Below, piece after piece: positions 1 through 10,699 of a stretch of 64,000 nucleotides of DNA; positions within the stretch are counted from its first letter, which is position 1, and every line of letters begins with the position of its first letter. Under the pieces are notes generated by a model. The model ran no database searches, was not told the DNA's origin, and saw only the letters and a program-made list of their open reading frames with translations. The translations under genes and the position numbers were made by a program. The DNA is taken from positions 11,428,501 through 11,492,500 of the forward strand of contig CM076952.1 of assembly GCA_039566865.1 (NCBI GenBank), given 5' to 3'. Source of the DNA: Aurelia coerulea (Eukaryota > Cnidaria > Scyphozoa > Semaeostomeae > Ulmaridae).

Positions 1-27
1 GACGAGATTGCTTAACGTACTCTGCTT

Positions 28-56
28 TTGATGAAGGGTTATGCCCGAAACGTCTA
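28..56 (+). ncRNA. Hammerhead-ribozyme-like motif, degenerate
   Basis: A TTGATGA box (28-34) is followed by a GGG/CCC mini-stem and CGAAAC (46-51), which is the order of a minimal hammerhead core. Such motifs are known in Penelope-like retroelements and related repeats. The first core base is T instead of C, so this copy is probably inactive. I cannot see a convincing stem I. Confidence 0.3.
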
Positions 57-309
57 TTATTATATGCAAGGCTATATGTTATATTTATAATCAAAATCTT
101 CGCGCACATAAACAACTGATATATTCTTTAAGATGAGTTTATGCTTGCATAACAGTATTTCTCTCCATGCTACCCAGCATAAGTCTCTCATCATTTAATG
201 TTTCAGTTTCATATTTATATGATAGATTATCCATTACTGGGGCAAACATAAGTCGCTCTTGGTAAGTACGAATGTGCTTCAGGACAAAAGAATGGGATAG
301 CAGAGTATT

Positions 310-395
310 TTGTCTGCAGAAATAATTACCTACTTTCATCAAGATTGTGCCCCATTTCAGCTGATAATTTGTCCGTGGTAGCCCTTTCACAAATC
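310..395 (-). pseudogene. Possible coding trace related to the one at 4296-4380
   Basis: The minus strand has an 83-codon open frame (139-390). Its start resembles the minus-strand peptide at 4296-4377: both share a GxPRT...L..GT.L.K pattern over about 22 residues. DNA identity is only about 60 percent, so the resemblance is strongest at protein level. I do not recognise the family. It may be a diverged internal repeat or two exons of one gene, and the 537-4285 element lies between the two copies. Confidence 0.2.
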
Positions 396-526
396 CTTTC
401 TGGTACTTGTCAGATCAATCAAATATTTTCTTACTTATTTCACTTTTCTTTCTAATATTTAATGAAGATTTGCTGGCAAGATTAAGAACAATAAGAATTT
501 ATATTGTTGTTTGTTTTTAAATGTCT

Positions 527-536
527 TGCTCACAGG
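527..536. repeat. Target-site duplication, left copy
   Basis: TGCTCACAGG occurs here and again at 4286-4295, immediately outside the two ends of the large inverted repeat. A perfect 9-10 bp direct duplication is typical of Mutator-like (MULE) insertions. Confidence 0.7.
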
Positions 537-3500
537 AGCAAGGACAAAATGTTTTGGCTTTTGCGTGTTTGTTTACATTTTTTGCATGTTTGTTTATATT
601 TTTGCGTGTTTGTTTACATTTTTTAGAGGAACCAATCACAAGGCTCTATTTTGCACGTGACTTTGTTTTGGGTTTTGTGATAATGGCGTCGTGTAAACGC
701 AGAAGCTGGCCGGCTTTTAGAGCAAACCCTCTCCCTATTTAGGGCCGGAAGCACATTAATTTTCTAGAATTTTCAAAAACTTTAAATTATGATAAATGAA
801 AGAATAGGAGTTTTCCTAACTTTTTGCCAAGGACAAAAGTGATAACATTTGAAAACTTGAAAATATCTCATTTCTCTTTTATCGATTTTCGGAACCCTCC
901 ATTCTGCTCTTCCTAACATAATAAGGCCTTCTTGACAGTAGATGCCGTGTTTGCTTGATTAAAAAGATTTATTTCTACTGCGCAGTTTTCAGCATAAGGG
1001 ACACTAGTACTTTGAAAATGCTTTTCAATCAATTTTTTCTTGATTCAGCAGCACTGCACAATTGTACTGAGAGGCTGAAAGTTATCTGAACTGTTAGCTT
1101 CTAGATCATGTCATAGACCGTTGCTGAAATGATTGAGATTCGTTATGATTCTTCATCGTTTTGAGTTTTATATTTACAGTTTACTTGATCATGAATAATC
1201 CGATGCGATAAAATAAAAAATAAAACAACTTCAAGACCTATCCTCGACTTTGAAGTATCTCTAAAATCAAATGTATTCAGGAATTACTGACTTTGGCGTT
1301 GAGAATTCAGCCTGACCTGGTTGAGCTCATCAGACTAGCCTGGTTAGAAAATCCCAAATCTAAAGTAATTTTGAAGACGTAAATAAATAAGAACTTACCC
1401 AACTTTCATTCATTGAGACCCAGAAATACTGAATAACTAAGATTCCACCTGTTCAATCCTGAACAAAACGAATTCGCAACGATAAAATGAAACTCTTTGC
1501 GCAACACATGACCAACACAGCCTGGACTGCGTTCTCGAAATAAATGTTGATGAAGATGAAATGTACATCCATTCCAAAATCTAAGAAGAAATGGCGCAAT
1601 AATAGTCTTGTCTCCAGTCTCCAAAAATCGAAACTGTTTCCATAACGAACTTCATTCTTGTTTCTTTAGGCAATCATTTTCAGTTTCTAGCTCGGAAATT
1701 GATGAGAAATTGTATCTTAATCCTCGAATCAGACGAAGTTAGCATTTAAATAAGAAAACAAACCACCCATAATATACTGTAAGCTCAGTTTTTTGAAAAT
1801 TAAGAAGCTTTCATAATCCCCACCTTAATTTTCCTAGGTCACTCAAGAGATTTTGGCACTGGACATGTACACGTATTTTTCATAAAGAACCGCTTATAAG
1901 AAACTTTAGGCTCAATTTTCGAAAGTTAAGAAGCTTAAAAAGCCGAGAAACTTTTGTAATTTACAATTTTCATTTTCCAAGTGCAGTTCAAAATGTTTTG
2001 ACACTGTACAGTTATACCAACCGTTTGGAGCTGTTTTGGCATTATTTGAGTGCGAATTATATTATTTATTTGGAATGATTTAGATTAGTTAACTTAGTAT
2101 ATATTGTATATATTGTTTAGCTATGTAAATATCGAACCAAAATAAGAAAATGAACAACAACAATTTACGTAGCAAAATTAACTAGCAAAATGGCCCAAAA
2201 ATTTAAGAAACTGCCTACCAGCCCCGCACCTTAGTTTCTTATAAAACAATGCGCCTACAGGTGAATATTGTGAGTGGATCTTACTAAGTATTTTGTAATA
2301 GCTCTTCTATGAAAAATAGATTAGCTCTTGACAGCTATAAACTTCGCACATCAAAATATGAGAAATTCACACACAGTTCAAAAATTTAAGAAACTTCCTG
2401 CAAGCCACGGACCTACACTTCTGATAAAGGAATTTGCAGCGAGATACCTCTTGAAATGGGATTGATTTTTGAGTATGTAGTTAGCATTGAATCAATTAAT
2501 TGTTGAAATTTGCCCCCTCCTGAAAGCTGTTCCTTTGGTAATGTTCCAACATTCAACTTTCTTAATTTTGCGATCTGAGAGTTTGGTTTCTTACAAAGAC
2601 AGATTTTGCTGCTCTGCCATGCTTATGATGAAGATAGACACAATCTTCTCAACAGTGTGAATGCGATATTGCAATCCCATGGATTAACAAACCTTTCAAA
2701 TAAAAATTTACTCCAAATCATCCTGTATGGCCACGAAAAGTGATCTTTAGATTCAAATAAAAAAATTCTCGAGGCAACGTTAAAATATATTCAGGCCTCA
2801 GAACGGTTTCAGTAAGTTCCTAAGTTTGTTGTTAAAAACCTCCTCTCTCTTGTAATTTGTTTTTTTTCTCACATTTGTTTTTGATGTTTTAATTTTTTTG
2901 ACGGAATTGTGTCATTGTTATTTGCCATTTGCTATTTTGTAATATGTAATTTGTAATATTTAAATGTAACATTAATTTGAATCTCTATGTTAAATGTTAT
3001 GGTCGCAGGGTTGCTATGTATTTCCATGCTCCTTGTGGCATCGTCTTGTAACCTTTGTCTGTTGATTGTAAATTTTCTGGGAATATATATAAAAAAGGCA
3101 GATTTTCTTATTTCGACAAAGAAAATACGTGTGATTATGGTTGAAGTCTATTTCTTAGTCATCTTTCTAACAATAAACTCAAAACGCAAGAATGAAGTTT
3201 GTTATTGAAATATTTTCTAGTTTTGGGAGACTGGCGACAAGATTATTTTCGCGCCATTTCCTGTTAGATTTTGGAATGGATGTACATGCATCTTCGTCAA
3301 CTTAATGTGAGAATGCGGTCGAGGCTGTGTTGGTCAAAACGTGTGTTGTGCAAAGAGTTTCATTTTATCGTTGCGAATTCGTTTTGTTCAGGATAGAACA
3401 AGTGGAATTTTGCTTATTCAGTACTGCTTAGTCTCAATGAATGAAAGTAGAATAAAGTTCTTACTTATTTACCTCTTCAAAATTACTTTGCTTTCTGATT

Positions 3501-4285
3501 TTCTGACTAAGGCTAGTCTGATGAGACGATGAGGTCAACCAGGTCAGGCTGAATTCTCAACGCCGAGCCAGTAATTCCCGAATACATTTGATTTTTTAGA
3601 GATACTTTTCAAGTCGAGGATAGGTCTATGCTCTTCCATAATCTTTCGTGCTTTGAAACTGTTTTATTCCTCTTTCATCGCATTGGATTATTCATGATAA
3701 AGCAAACTGTAAAAGAATAAAACTCAAAACGATGAAAAATCATAACGAATCTAACAGTTCCGATAACTCTCAGCCTCTCAGTACAATTGTGCAGTGCTGT
3801 TGAATCAAGAAAAAATTGATTGAAAAGCATTTTCAAAGTACTAGTCTCCCTTGTGCTGAAAACTGCGCAGTAGAAATAAATCTTTTTAATCAAGCAAACA
3901 CGGCATCAACTGTCAAGAAGGCCTTATTATGTTAGGCAGAGCAGAATTGAGGGTTCCGAAAATCGATAAAAGAGAAATGAGATATTTTCAAGTTTTCAAA
4001 TGTTATCACTTTTGCCCTTGGCAAAAAGTTAGGAAAATTCCTATTCTTTCATTTATCATAATTTAAAGTTTTTGAAAATTCTAGAAAATTAATGTGCTTC
4101 CGGCCCTAAATAGAGAGAGTTTGTTTTGCTTTAAACGCCGGTCAGCTTCTGTGTTTACACGACGCCATTATCACCAACCCAAAACAAAGTCACGTGCAAA
4201 ATAGAGCGTTGTGGTTGATTCCTCTGATTTTGTAAACAAACACGCAAAAATGTAAACAAACACGCTAAAATATTGCCTTCCTTGC
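537..4285. mobile_element. 3.75-kb foldback element, MULE-type candidate
   Basis: The left arm (about 537-1670) is the reverse complement of the right arm (about 3185-4285). For example, 1411-1640 matches 3220-3445 inverted, and the TTTGCACGTGAC region at 650-665 matches 4185-4200 inverted. Arms are about 1.1 kb and roughly 85 percent identical. They enclose an unrelated 1.5-kb loop. Outer ends begin GCAAGGA. The loop has no convincing transposase ORF, so this looks non-autonomous. Long terminal inverted repeats plus a 10-bp target duplication fit Mutator-like foldback transposons. The superfamily call rests on that architecture only. Confidence 0.75.
2195..2455. repeat. Diverged direct repeat inside the foldback loop
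   Basis: A stretch near 2195-2265 (AAAATTTAAGAAACTGCC...) recurs in diverged form at about 2380-2450. Related TTAAGAAGCTT-type words also occur near 1800 and 1925. This looks like internal repetition in the loop and carries no coding signal. Confidence 0.35.
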
Positions 4286-4295
4286 TGCTCACAGG
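4286..4295. repeat. Target-site duplication, right copy
   Basis: Second copy of TGCTCACAGG, directly after the right arm ending ...CCTTCCTTGC. It pairs with 527-536. Confidence 0.7.
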
Positions 4296-4560
4296 TGTAA
4301 ATTACATATTTAGCCTTTCGTAAAAGTGTACCCAAATTCAGCTTGGCTGTAGTTCTAGGGTGTCCTTCTTGCATCAAAAGATCAAAACAAATGTTCTCTG
4401 AAATTCTGGAGGTTCTGCAAAACTTGGTACATCCCTTGCAGTAGGTTTGGCAGTGTGAACATCATTTCGTTGAACCATAGCCTTACCCTTACTATCCAAA
4501 ACGGTTCCGGTTACTTCGGAAATCAAAAGGTTTCGTTGTCTGCAAATATTGCTTCATATG
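4296..4560 (-). pseudogene. Unrecognised coding-like stretch
   Basis: Read on the minus strand, about 4540-4390 translates without stops into a plausible peptide (containing VTGTVLDSKGKAM). A frame change leads into the peptide at 4377-4296 containing EGHPRTTAKLNLGTLL. No family is recognised. Frame breaks suggest a decayed exon or an old transposon gene. Confidence 0.2.
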
Positions 4561-5940
4561 GAAAATTTATTAAGAAAAATGTTTGCAATACACATAAGTG
4601 GGGGCATACTATAGATACTGTATAGATCATTCCAATCAGGACCGACTTTTAATTTTCTTGGCAACAACACACGAACATCACAGCATCACATGCAATAATA
4701 AATAAGGCCTAGGCCCACACAGGTAGATAGTTCTGCTTTCAATTATATCCTTATTATCAGGATAAAGAAAGTTAGTGCCAGTATAATTTTGAACATATCC
4801 TCCAACTTAGAATGGATTTCATGAATCTTCAAAGGGCTTCTCCAAGTGCTCCAGATTGATTATCCTTTTCTCGCATTCTCGCAGCTAAAAAAGGTCGGCC
4901 TTCGTTTTACAAATTTTCTCTATGTTGGGTCAATGGCCAATATCCCTCGCCTGTTGTCTCGGGTTGTAAAAAGTCATTGTCGCGTAGAGCACTCAGTCCC
5001 TTGTCAGTAAGATTTAGAGAGCGTTTCTTTTAGTTCAAAAATAAGGGGAAAACATCTTCGAGGAAGGTCATCTTCCAGTTTTGTAGCGAGAAATTCATTC
5101 CTTGCTTTTATGTGGCTTTGTCTATGTGTAAAATAAAAAAGGATCCTTTTATGTTGATAGTATTTTGAAATATTTTTCTTTTCTTTTATTTCACTAGGGT
5201 ATAGAAAAAACAAACTATTTTTAACTTCAAAACCGTTCTGCTAGGATTATTACGAATAGCAGCTTTGACGCCCCAAGCAGACCAAGATAAGGCTCAAATC
5301 CTTACTGGTTGCCAGAGCATGCGGAAATCATCCAATTTCATGCTTGTCAACCAATGAGATCACCGCTTTCTAGCCCCTGGAGACAAAAATCGGTCTTTTG
5401 AGGTAAATTTTCTAGTACCCTCACTAAAACTGAAATGGATGCTAAAATACTTCAGTTATTTGCAATTTTTTTTAATAAATCAGTTGTGGGGATGTCAGTC
5501 CAGGATTGTTTACATGTTTGGGCACACAGCTTGTTTGGGGCCGGAGCTGCGTTCATTTTCCGGTCGAAGAATATTGACCTTCCTTGAAATATCTATAGAA
5601 ATCGCTACAAATGAGATATACAGATAAGAATTTCAGCGATTATGCATACTGACCTGAGCAATAACCAAAACTCTTTCACTGCTATCATATCTCAAAATTG
5701 GAGGCAATTTCTAATGATTTCTGGTAGAGACATCATTTGGGCCTAAGCTCTTTCTCGCTTAAAACTCTTTCAATTGCACCTAAAATGTTATGGTAAAATT
5801 CTTGAGCTAGATAATGCACTTACCCATGACTCAGGCACAAGTTTGACTTTGTTTGCATTGTTTACTTTGGCAAATTTTGTAAGAAACAACCAGTTGTGGG
5901 CGAATTGCAAAAACTTTCCTCGGTCCATATTTTTCTCTAC
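4561..5940. other. Intronic/intergenic, nothing recognised
   Basis: No ORF, RNA gene or sharp repeat boundary is evident. The last 250 bases may be the degenerate interior of the MITE that ends at 6126. Confidence 0.4.
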
Positions 5941-6126
5941 ACAGTCACTCTAAGTTTTTCTAAATTTGAATTTACCAATTTTTCCAATGCTTGTAACAAA
6001 TCGAGAAAAATCACAGAAATACTTCGATCTTTTGGCTATCAAGCAAATATTGATTCATTCCAATCCATCCAGTACTCTTGATGCTATGAATTTTCAAAAG
6101 TGGGAACTTTTTTCTGGTTCACCCGG
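5941..6126. mobile_element. One-ended copy of the 7478-8106 MITE
   Basis: The stretch ending TTCACCCGGTA matches the reverse complement of 7478-7660 and, less closely, 7930-8106 in direct orientation. It shares the segment around AAAAGTGGGAACTTTTTTCT. The opposite terminus is not visible, so the copy is truncated or decayed. It abuts a LINE 3' fragment at a TA dinucleotide. Confidence 0.6.
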
Positions 6127-6310
6127 TATTGTAAATAGTGTTTTATACTTTAATTTGTTTAATAGCTTTTAATTTAAAACTGCTGTAGATTGTAATTATT
6201 GTTTTATCGGAGGACCCCTTGAAAACCAGCTTCTGCTGAAGGGCAACCCTCCTTAAACAATTAAATATGAAAATATGAAATATAAATATACGAATAAAAG
6301 AATTAAATAT
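6127..6310 (+). mobile_element. LINE 3'-end fragment, same family as 22250-25338
   Basis: It matches the 3' untranslated region of the intact LINE on the minus strand (22250-22400). It includes the hairpin GGAGGaCCCCTTGAAAA... / CTGAAGGGCAACCCTCC (6210-6253) and a tail of ATATGAAATAT-like repeats. This looks like a 5'-truncated insertion; the conserved hairpin may be the RT recognition structure (inference). Confidence 0.75.
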
Positions 6311-6357
6311 GAAATATGTAAATTTGTATAAATACTTAGCTGTCTAGGATTGTAGAT

Positions 6358-6400
6358 ACACTGACGAAGGTCTTATATCGAAACGTTTGCCTGGAAACAG
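6358..6400 (+). ncRNA. Hammerhead-ribozyme-like motif
   Basis: CTGACGA (6361-6367) fits the CUGANGA core box. It is followed by a short GGU/AUC stem and CGAAAC (6379-6384). ATT-rich sequence follows, as after many Penelope-like or ribozyme-bearing repeats. All core bases are intact, but stems I and III are not clearly closed, so activity is uncertain. Confidence 0.4.
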
Positions 6401-6439
6401 TTATGTTTTTATTATTACCATTATTATATGTATTACTAT

Positions 6440-7116
6440 TATTTTCGTTTTGAACAGTTTTGAGACAAGAAAGCTTTAGGCAACATTACAAAATATCAAA
6501 TTATGAAGATCATATTCACGTTTAATCAGTGATTGTTTATGTTTAGAATTCAGTTGTTTCTGCTGGCAACGGCTGAGTGAGAACATTGTATTGTGATCAC
6601 GCCAGGATCGGCTTGAAACAGAGAATTCCCCATCTTGAACCCTTAGAAACTGCAGCTGCAAGAATGTCACGTTTTAGTTCAAGAAGTCTGTTAAATTTCG
6701 AAATCATTTTGGAAATATATTTAAGAAAAAGCAACGAAATTGCATTTCGGATTTTGATTGTTGAGGCCTTCTGGCAGTTTAGAAATGCATAGCAAGGCTG
6801 AGAAAATTACACCAACACTTTTCTTAAAATTTCATGTCAAATTTACTTTATTTTGGCTAACATGGTGCTGGAAATATTGACCAACTCTTGTAGTTAAGCA
6901 ATAAGCATGATGCCGAAATTGCGTCGAAATGATATGGGACGCGATATGAACTGTTTTCAGGTCATAATCAAGATTTTCTAGTAACCATAGTTCTGATGAT
7001 TGCCAGTCGAAAGATGATGATATTCGTCGATTCTTTTTTGCGTGCTGCAACTTATATACTCTTGTCCACCTCTTTTTTGCAGTCTCATTTTCGTTGACCT
7101 CTGTTATTGCTTTCAG
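6440..7116. other. Intron upstream of the WDR11 exon
   Basis: No coding or repeat structure is recognised. It ends with the splice acceptor TTGCTTTCAG at 7107-7116. Confidence 0.5.
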
Positions 7117-7255
7117 GTGAGATGGGCGCATGAAAATTACAATCATGACATTGAAGCGCCGTATAACCTTCGACTTGCTGCTGCAGATCAAGCAGGTCAC
7201 GTGATGATATGGGATGTTGCAAGTGCTAAGCTGTTAAATGACTTCGTTGAATCAG
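7117..7255 (+). CDS. WDR11: WDR11 exon (N-terminal WD repeat region)
   Basis: This 139-nt exon lies between acceptor TTGCTTTCAG and donor AG|GTTTAT. Its 46 codons begin VRWAHENYNHDI and contain LRLAAADQAGHVMIWDV, a WD-repeat strand ending in a WD dipeptide. It corresponds closely to roughly residues 70-115 of vertebrate WDR11 (K-V-K-W-A-R-E-N-Y region). WDR11 is a large beta-propeller protein that works with FAM91A1 and C17orf75 in endosome-to-Golgi vesicle capture and is linked to ciliogenesis (known of the family). The exon ends in phase 1 (one base of a Gly codon), which the exon at 46236 completes. The preceding exon is not seen upstream in the window, so it is out of range or unrecognised. 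The frame is clean, as for an active gene. Confidence 0.9.
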
Positions 7256-7363
7256 GTTTATGATATTTACATGACTATCAAACTATGTTTACGCAACCTT
7301 CTTCAATGTTTTCATATAGAGCCGATTTGAATTGCTCAGAACCGTTCCTGTTGTATCATCACA

Positions 7364-7477
7364 TCACATCAAATATCAAGTATCAGATGTCAAATATCAA
7401 ATATCAGATATCAAATATCAAATATCAAATATCAAAAATCAAATATCAAATATCTAATATATAATATCAAATATCAT
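7364..7477. repeat. (AAATATC)n minisatellite
   Basis: About fifteen degenerate copies of a 7-bp unit (CAAATAT with variants CAGATGT, CAAGTAT). It sits directly against the next MITE end. Confidence 0.9.
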
Positions 7478-8106
7478 CCTGGGTGAACCAGAAAATAGTT
7501 CCCACTTTTGAAAATTCATAGCATCAACAGTACTGGATAGATTGGAATGAATCAATATTTGCTTGACAGGCAGAAGATCGAAGTGTTTTTGTGATTTTTT
7601 CGCCTTGTTACAAGCACTGGAAAAACTGGTACATTCAAATTTAGAAAAACGGTGTGGTTGCAAAATTACTGAAAAAGGCCTAAAATTCTTGATCAAATCA
7701 TAAAGGACTCCTAGCTCAGAACAACAGAAAAAATGCAATTTCTCATGGATGAGAGATATCGCCTGCACTCTTAGTACCATGGGATTGAAAATCTTTAGTA
7801 TCTGTTTGAGAATATTATGTCTTATTACTCTTAAGAGAGGTGAAACGCCCTTGCGTATTGTTCTGTGTGAGGAGAGTCCTAACGATTTGATGAAGTGTTT
7901 TAGGCCCTTTTTCAATCATTTGGCAACCATGAAATTTTTGTAAAGTTGAATTTACCTATATTTGCAGTTATCGTAAGAAGACGATAGAAATCCCAAAAAT
8001 ACTTTGATCTTTTGGCTTTTAATTAGAATTCAAATCATTCCAATCCATGAAGTACTTGTGGTGCTACGAATTTTCGAAAGTGGGCACTTTTTTCTGACTC
8101 ACCCGG
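7478..8106. mobile_element. Foldback MITE with ~280-bp inverted arms
   Basis: The left end CTGGGTGAACCAGAAAA and the right end TTTTCTGACTCACCCGG are inverted repeats. Homology continues inward over nearly the whole element: 7665-7715 matches 7880-7925 inverted, including AAAAAGGCCTAAAA. The right end abuts TA. Ends of CCGGGTG type and a TA target suggest Tc1/mariner-type mobilisation. There is no coding capacity; the open frames are consequences of the palindrome. Confidence 0.8.
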
Positions 8107-8182
8107 TATATATATATATATGGTTATACGTATACATATATGGTTATATATATATGGTTATATGGTTATGGTTATAGGTTAT
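8107..8182. repeat. TA/TGGTTATA low-complexity repeat
   Basis: Alternating (TA)n and degenerate TATGGTTATA units between the MITE and the following LINE. Confidence 0.8.
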
Positions 8183-10081
8183 GCCTCCCTGACGAAAAGG
8201 AATGTCAACAACGGCCAAAATCCTTGGAGATAAATTGAACGATTACAAAGGACAAAAGAGAGATTGCCAACGGTTTCAATAGCTTCTTTACAAAGGTGGC
8301 AATGACTCTTCGAGCCACCCTACCGAGAGAATGTCCACCAACCTTAAATGAAATCTCTTGTGACAGAAATCACATTAACCCAAAAGGCAAAAAGTTTCTC
8401 TTTAGACCAGTCGCAAAGGGCGAAGTCTTAAAGGTAATTTCCTCCCTAAAGAGATCAAAATCTCCTGGTCTGGACAAAATCCCCCAGGAACTGTAAAGGA
8501 TGCGGTACATGTAATTACACAGCCCCTCCTTCACATCCTAAACCTGTCTTTATCAACTTCAACGGTTCCGTCAGAGTGGAAAGTCGCTCGATGTGTACCT
8601 ATCTTCAAGGGTGGGGATGCTAAAGACTTGGACAATTATAGGCCGATCTCGGTGCTACCAGTTTTCTCAAAAATCCTTGAAAGGGTTGTCCATTACCAAC
8701 GGTACGAATGTTTGGAAAAGAACAAACTTTTTTCTCCATACCAGCTCGGATTTAGGAAGAATCGCTCAACATCATCATGAGTTGTTCACCTCACTGACAA
8801 AATCAGGATAAGCATGGACATGGGCCAACTCACAGGGGCTCTTTTCATAGATCTCCGAAAAGTATTTGATACCGTAGATCACCAAACCCTGACATCAAAG
8901 CTAACCCACTATGGCGTTGAAAACACTGAGCTAAAATGGATCCAAGATTATCTCTCAAATCGATCTCAAATCGTCAGCTTTGAGGGGGAAAAGTCAAGAG
9001 AAGAAAAGATCGTGTACGTTGTGCCACAGGGGTCAATTTTAGGTCCCTTACTTTTTCTGATTCATGTTAACGATCTCCATCAGCAGATTGAGAAATCAAA
9101 TATCATAATGTATGCAGATGACACTGTACTTTTGTTTTCGGATAAGAATGAAGCTGAAATAGAAAAGGCTATAAATCATGACGCTAAATTGTTACATAAT
9201 TGGCTGTGCAATAATGGCTTGATCTTGAATCCTAAGCAAGACAAAACCGAGTTTATGATGTTTGGAACAGCGGCAAAAAGAAGGAAGATAACAAATCAAG
9301 CAAAAATATTTATTGATTCGAAAGACATCAGTAATACCGATTGCTATAAGTATCTTGGAATCCATTTACATACGTCACTCACTTTGAACGATCACATCCA
9401 AAAAATCTGTAAGAAAGCTTCAAGCAGGCTAGGTCTCCTGCGCCAAATTAGGCCAATACTCACCACCCATGCTCCTGTGGAATTGTACAAAGCCATGGTT
9501 CAGCCAGGTATGACTTACTGCAGCATTGCATTCTCAACATTGTCAGAGACAAATGAATCGAGGTTCATGAAGATGGAAAAGAGAGCACTTAAGATCGTTT
9601 TTGGAGCATAGCATGATAAATACCGCGTATGGCGATCATTTGCTTCCACGAGATCAATTCAATGTGCAGATTTCGTTTTCAAATGCTTAAATGGAACAGC
9701 TCCTGATGTCTTCCATAAACGAAACTAGACCACGGAAAAGCAACGAGACGTAATGGTATGGACTTAAGAATGCCAAAAGGTAGAACGGAAAGTGCAAAAA
9801 GAGGGATCTATTACAGCGGAACAAAGATCTTCAACGCTTTGCCATTTCATTTGAAAACTGAGAAGTATTATATTCATTTCAAGAAAGCATTGAAGGAACA
9901 TGTTATGGATTAAACCTTTTGTAGTTGTATTAAGGACGGATTTTTAATAGATATGCCATTTTATAGGATATTGACAATTTTTAACGTTTTTGAATAAATT
10001 GTAAGCATTGTTTTTCTTTAATTTTAAACAGGGCTTCTATTGATAGCAGCTTGCGTTATAGCTGATTGAATTACCCTGTAA

Positions 10082-10165
<84 letters not shown>
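8183..10165 (+). pseudogene. LINE reverse transcriptase, 5'-truncated and frameshifted
   Basis: Coding similarity begins near 8190. Pre-RT and finger motifs occur at 8296-8496 (SPGLDKIPQEL), in shifted frames to 8810, then in an open frame 8814-9611. That frame has FIDLRKVFDTVDH, VVPQGSILGPLLF (family consensus GVPQGS) and YADDTVLL near 9110, the catalytic Y-A-D-D. The C-terminal thumb follows and ends at a premature stop, although homology continues to about 9910. The copy ends in a long (TTA)n tract. There is no endonuclease, so it is 5'-truncated, as expected of target-primed reverse transcription. CR1/L2-like by motif style. It is the only large element in this intron transcribed in the same sense as WDR11. 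Confidence 0.85.
10089..10165 (+). repeat. (TTA)n microsatellite, LINE 3' tail
   Basis: An almost pure trinucleotide tract at the 3' end of the preceding LINE. The minus-strand LINE at 15993-18624 ends in the same repeat, so this is probably the family's tail. Confidence 0.9.
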
Positions 10166-10170
<5 letters not shown>

Positions 10171-10699
10171 TTGTTTATATACCATTATACATTTTCTCAA
10201 GACAAATTACTTGTGACGCTACCTACTAATTACTCTACGAATCACTACAAGGACGATAATACCACGGGGAGCAATAGACTATGACAACCCCGTGGCAATA
10301 AATATAGAAAGATATAAAATCTACTATGTGAATCAGGAAAGATAAACCACTCGCCTGCAAAACTGCACCCCAAGGGCCATCCAACCGATTCGTACCATTT
10401 GGTAAGATTTAAACGATGTGTCGAAGAGGCTTTAACGAAATTATGTCCAGGCATCAGTCGAGGATTTGAAATTAGAATTAGACGAATCGGGTGTGTGACC
10501 CCCGCGCCACAACTCCCCGAGCAGGAAACACACACCCCGACCCACCCATTACATAAAGATACACGTAATTGCTGCTAAGAAATAAATCAGCCATACGGAA
10601 CTTTACATACAAGATACTTTACGAAGACGTACTTGGTGGTTGGATGAGATATGACTAGATATGTGGTTCTAATCGAATCGACCAATTTTTTGGATGAAT
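10166..10699. other. Unassigned sequence between two LINEs
   Basis: No recognisable gene. A 96-codon open frame on the minus strand (10245-10535) has no family signature. Part may be the 3' UTR of the minus-strand LINE that follows. Confidence 0.4.

Noticed and set aside
7364..7477. Regular short repeats as a CRISPR-like array
   Set aside because: Units are 7 bp without spacers, in a eukaryotic intron. A plain minisatellite.
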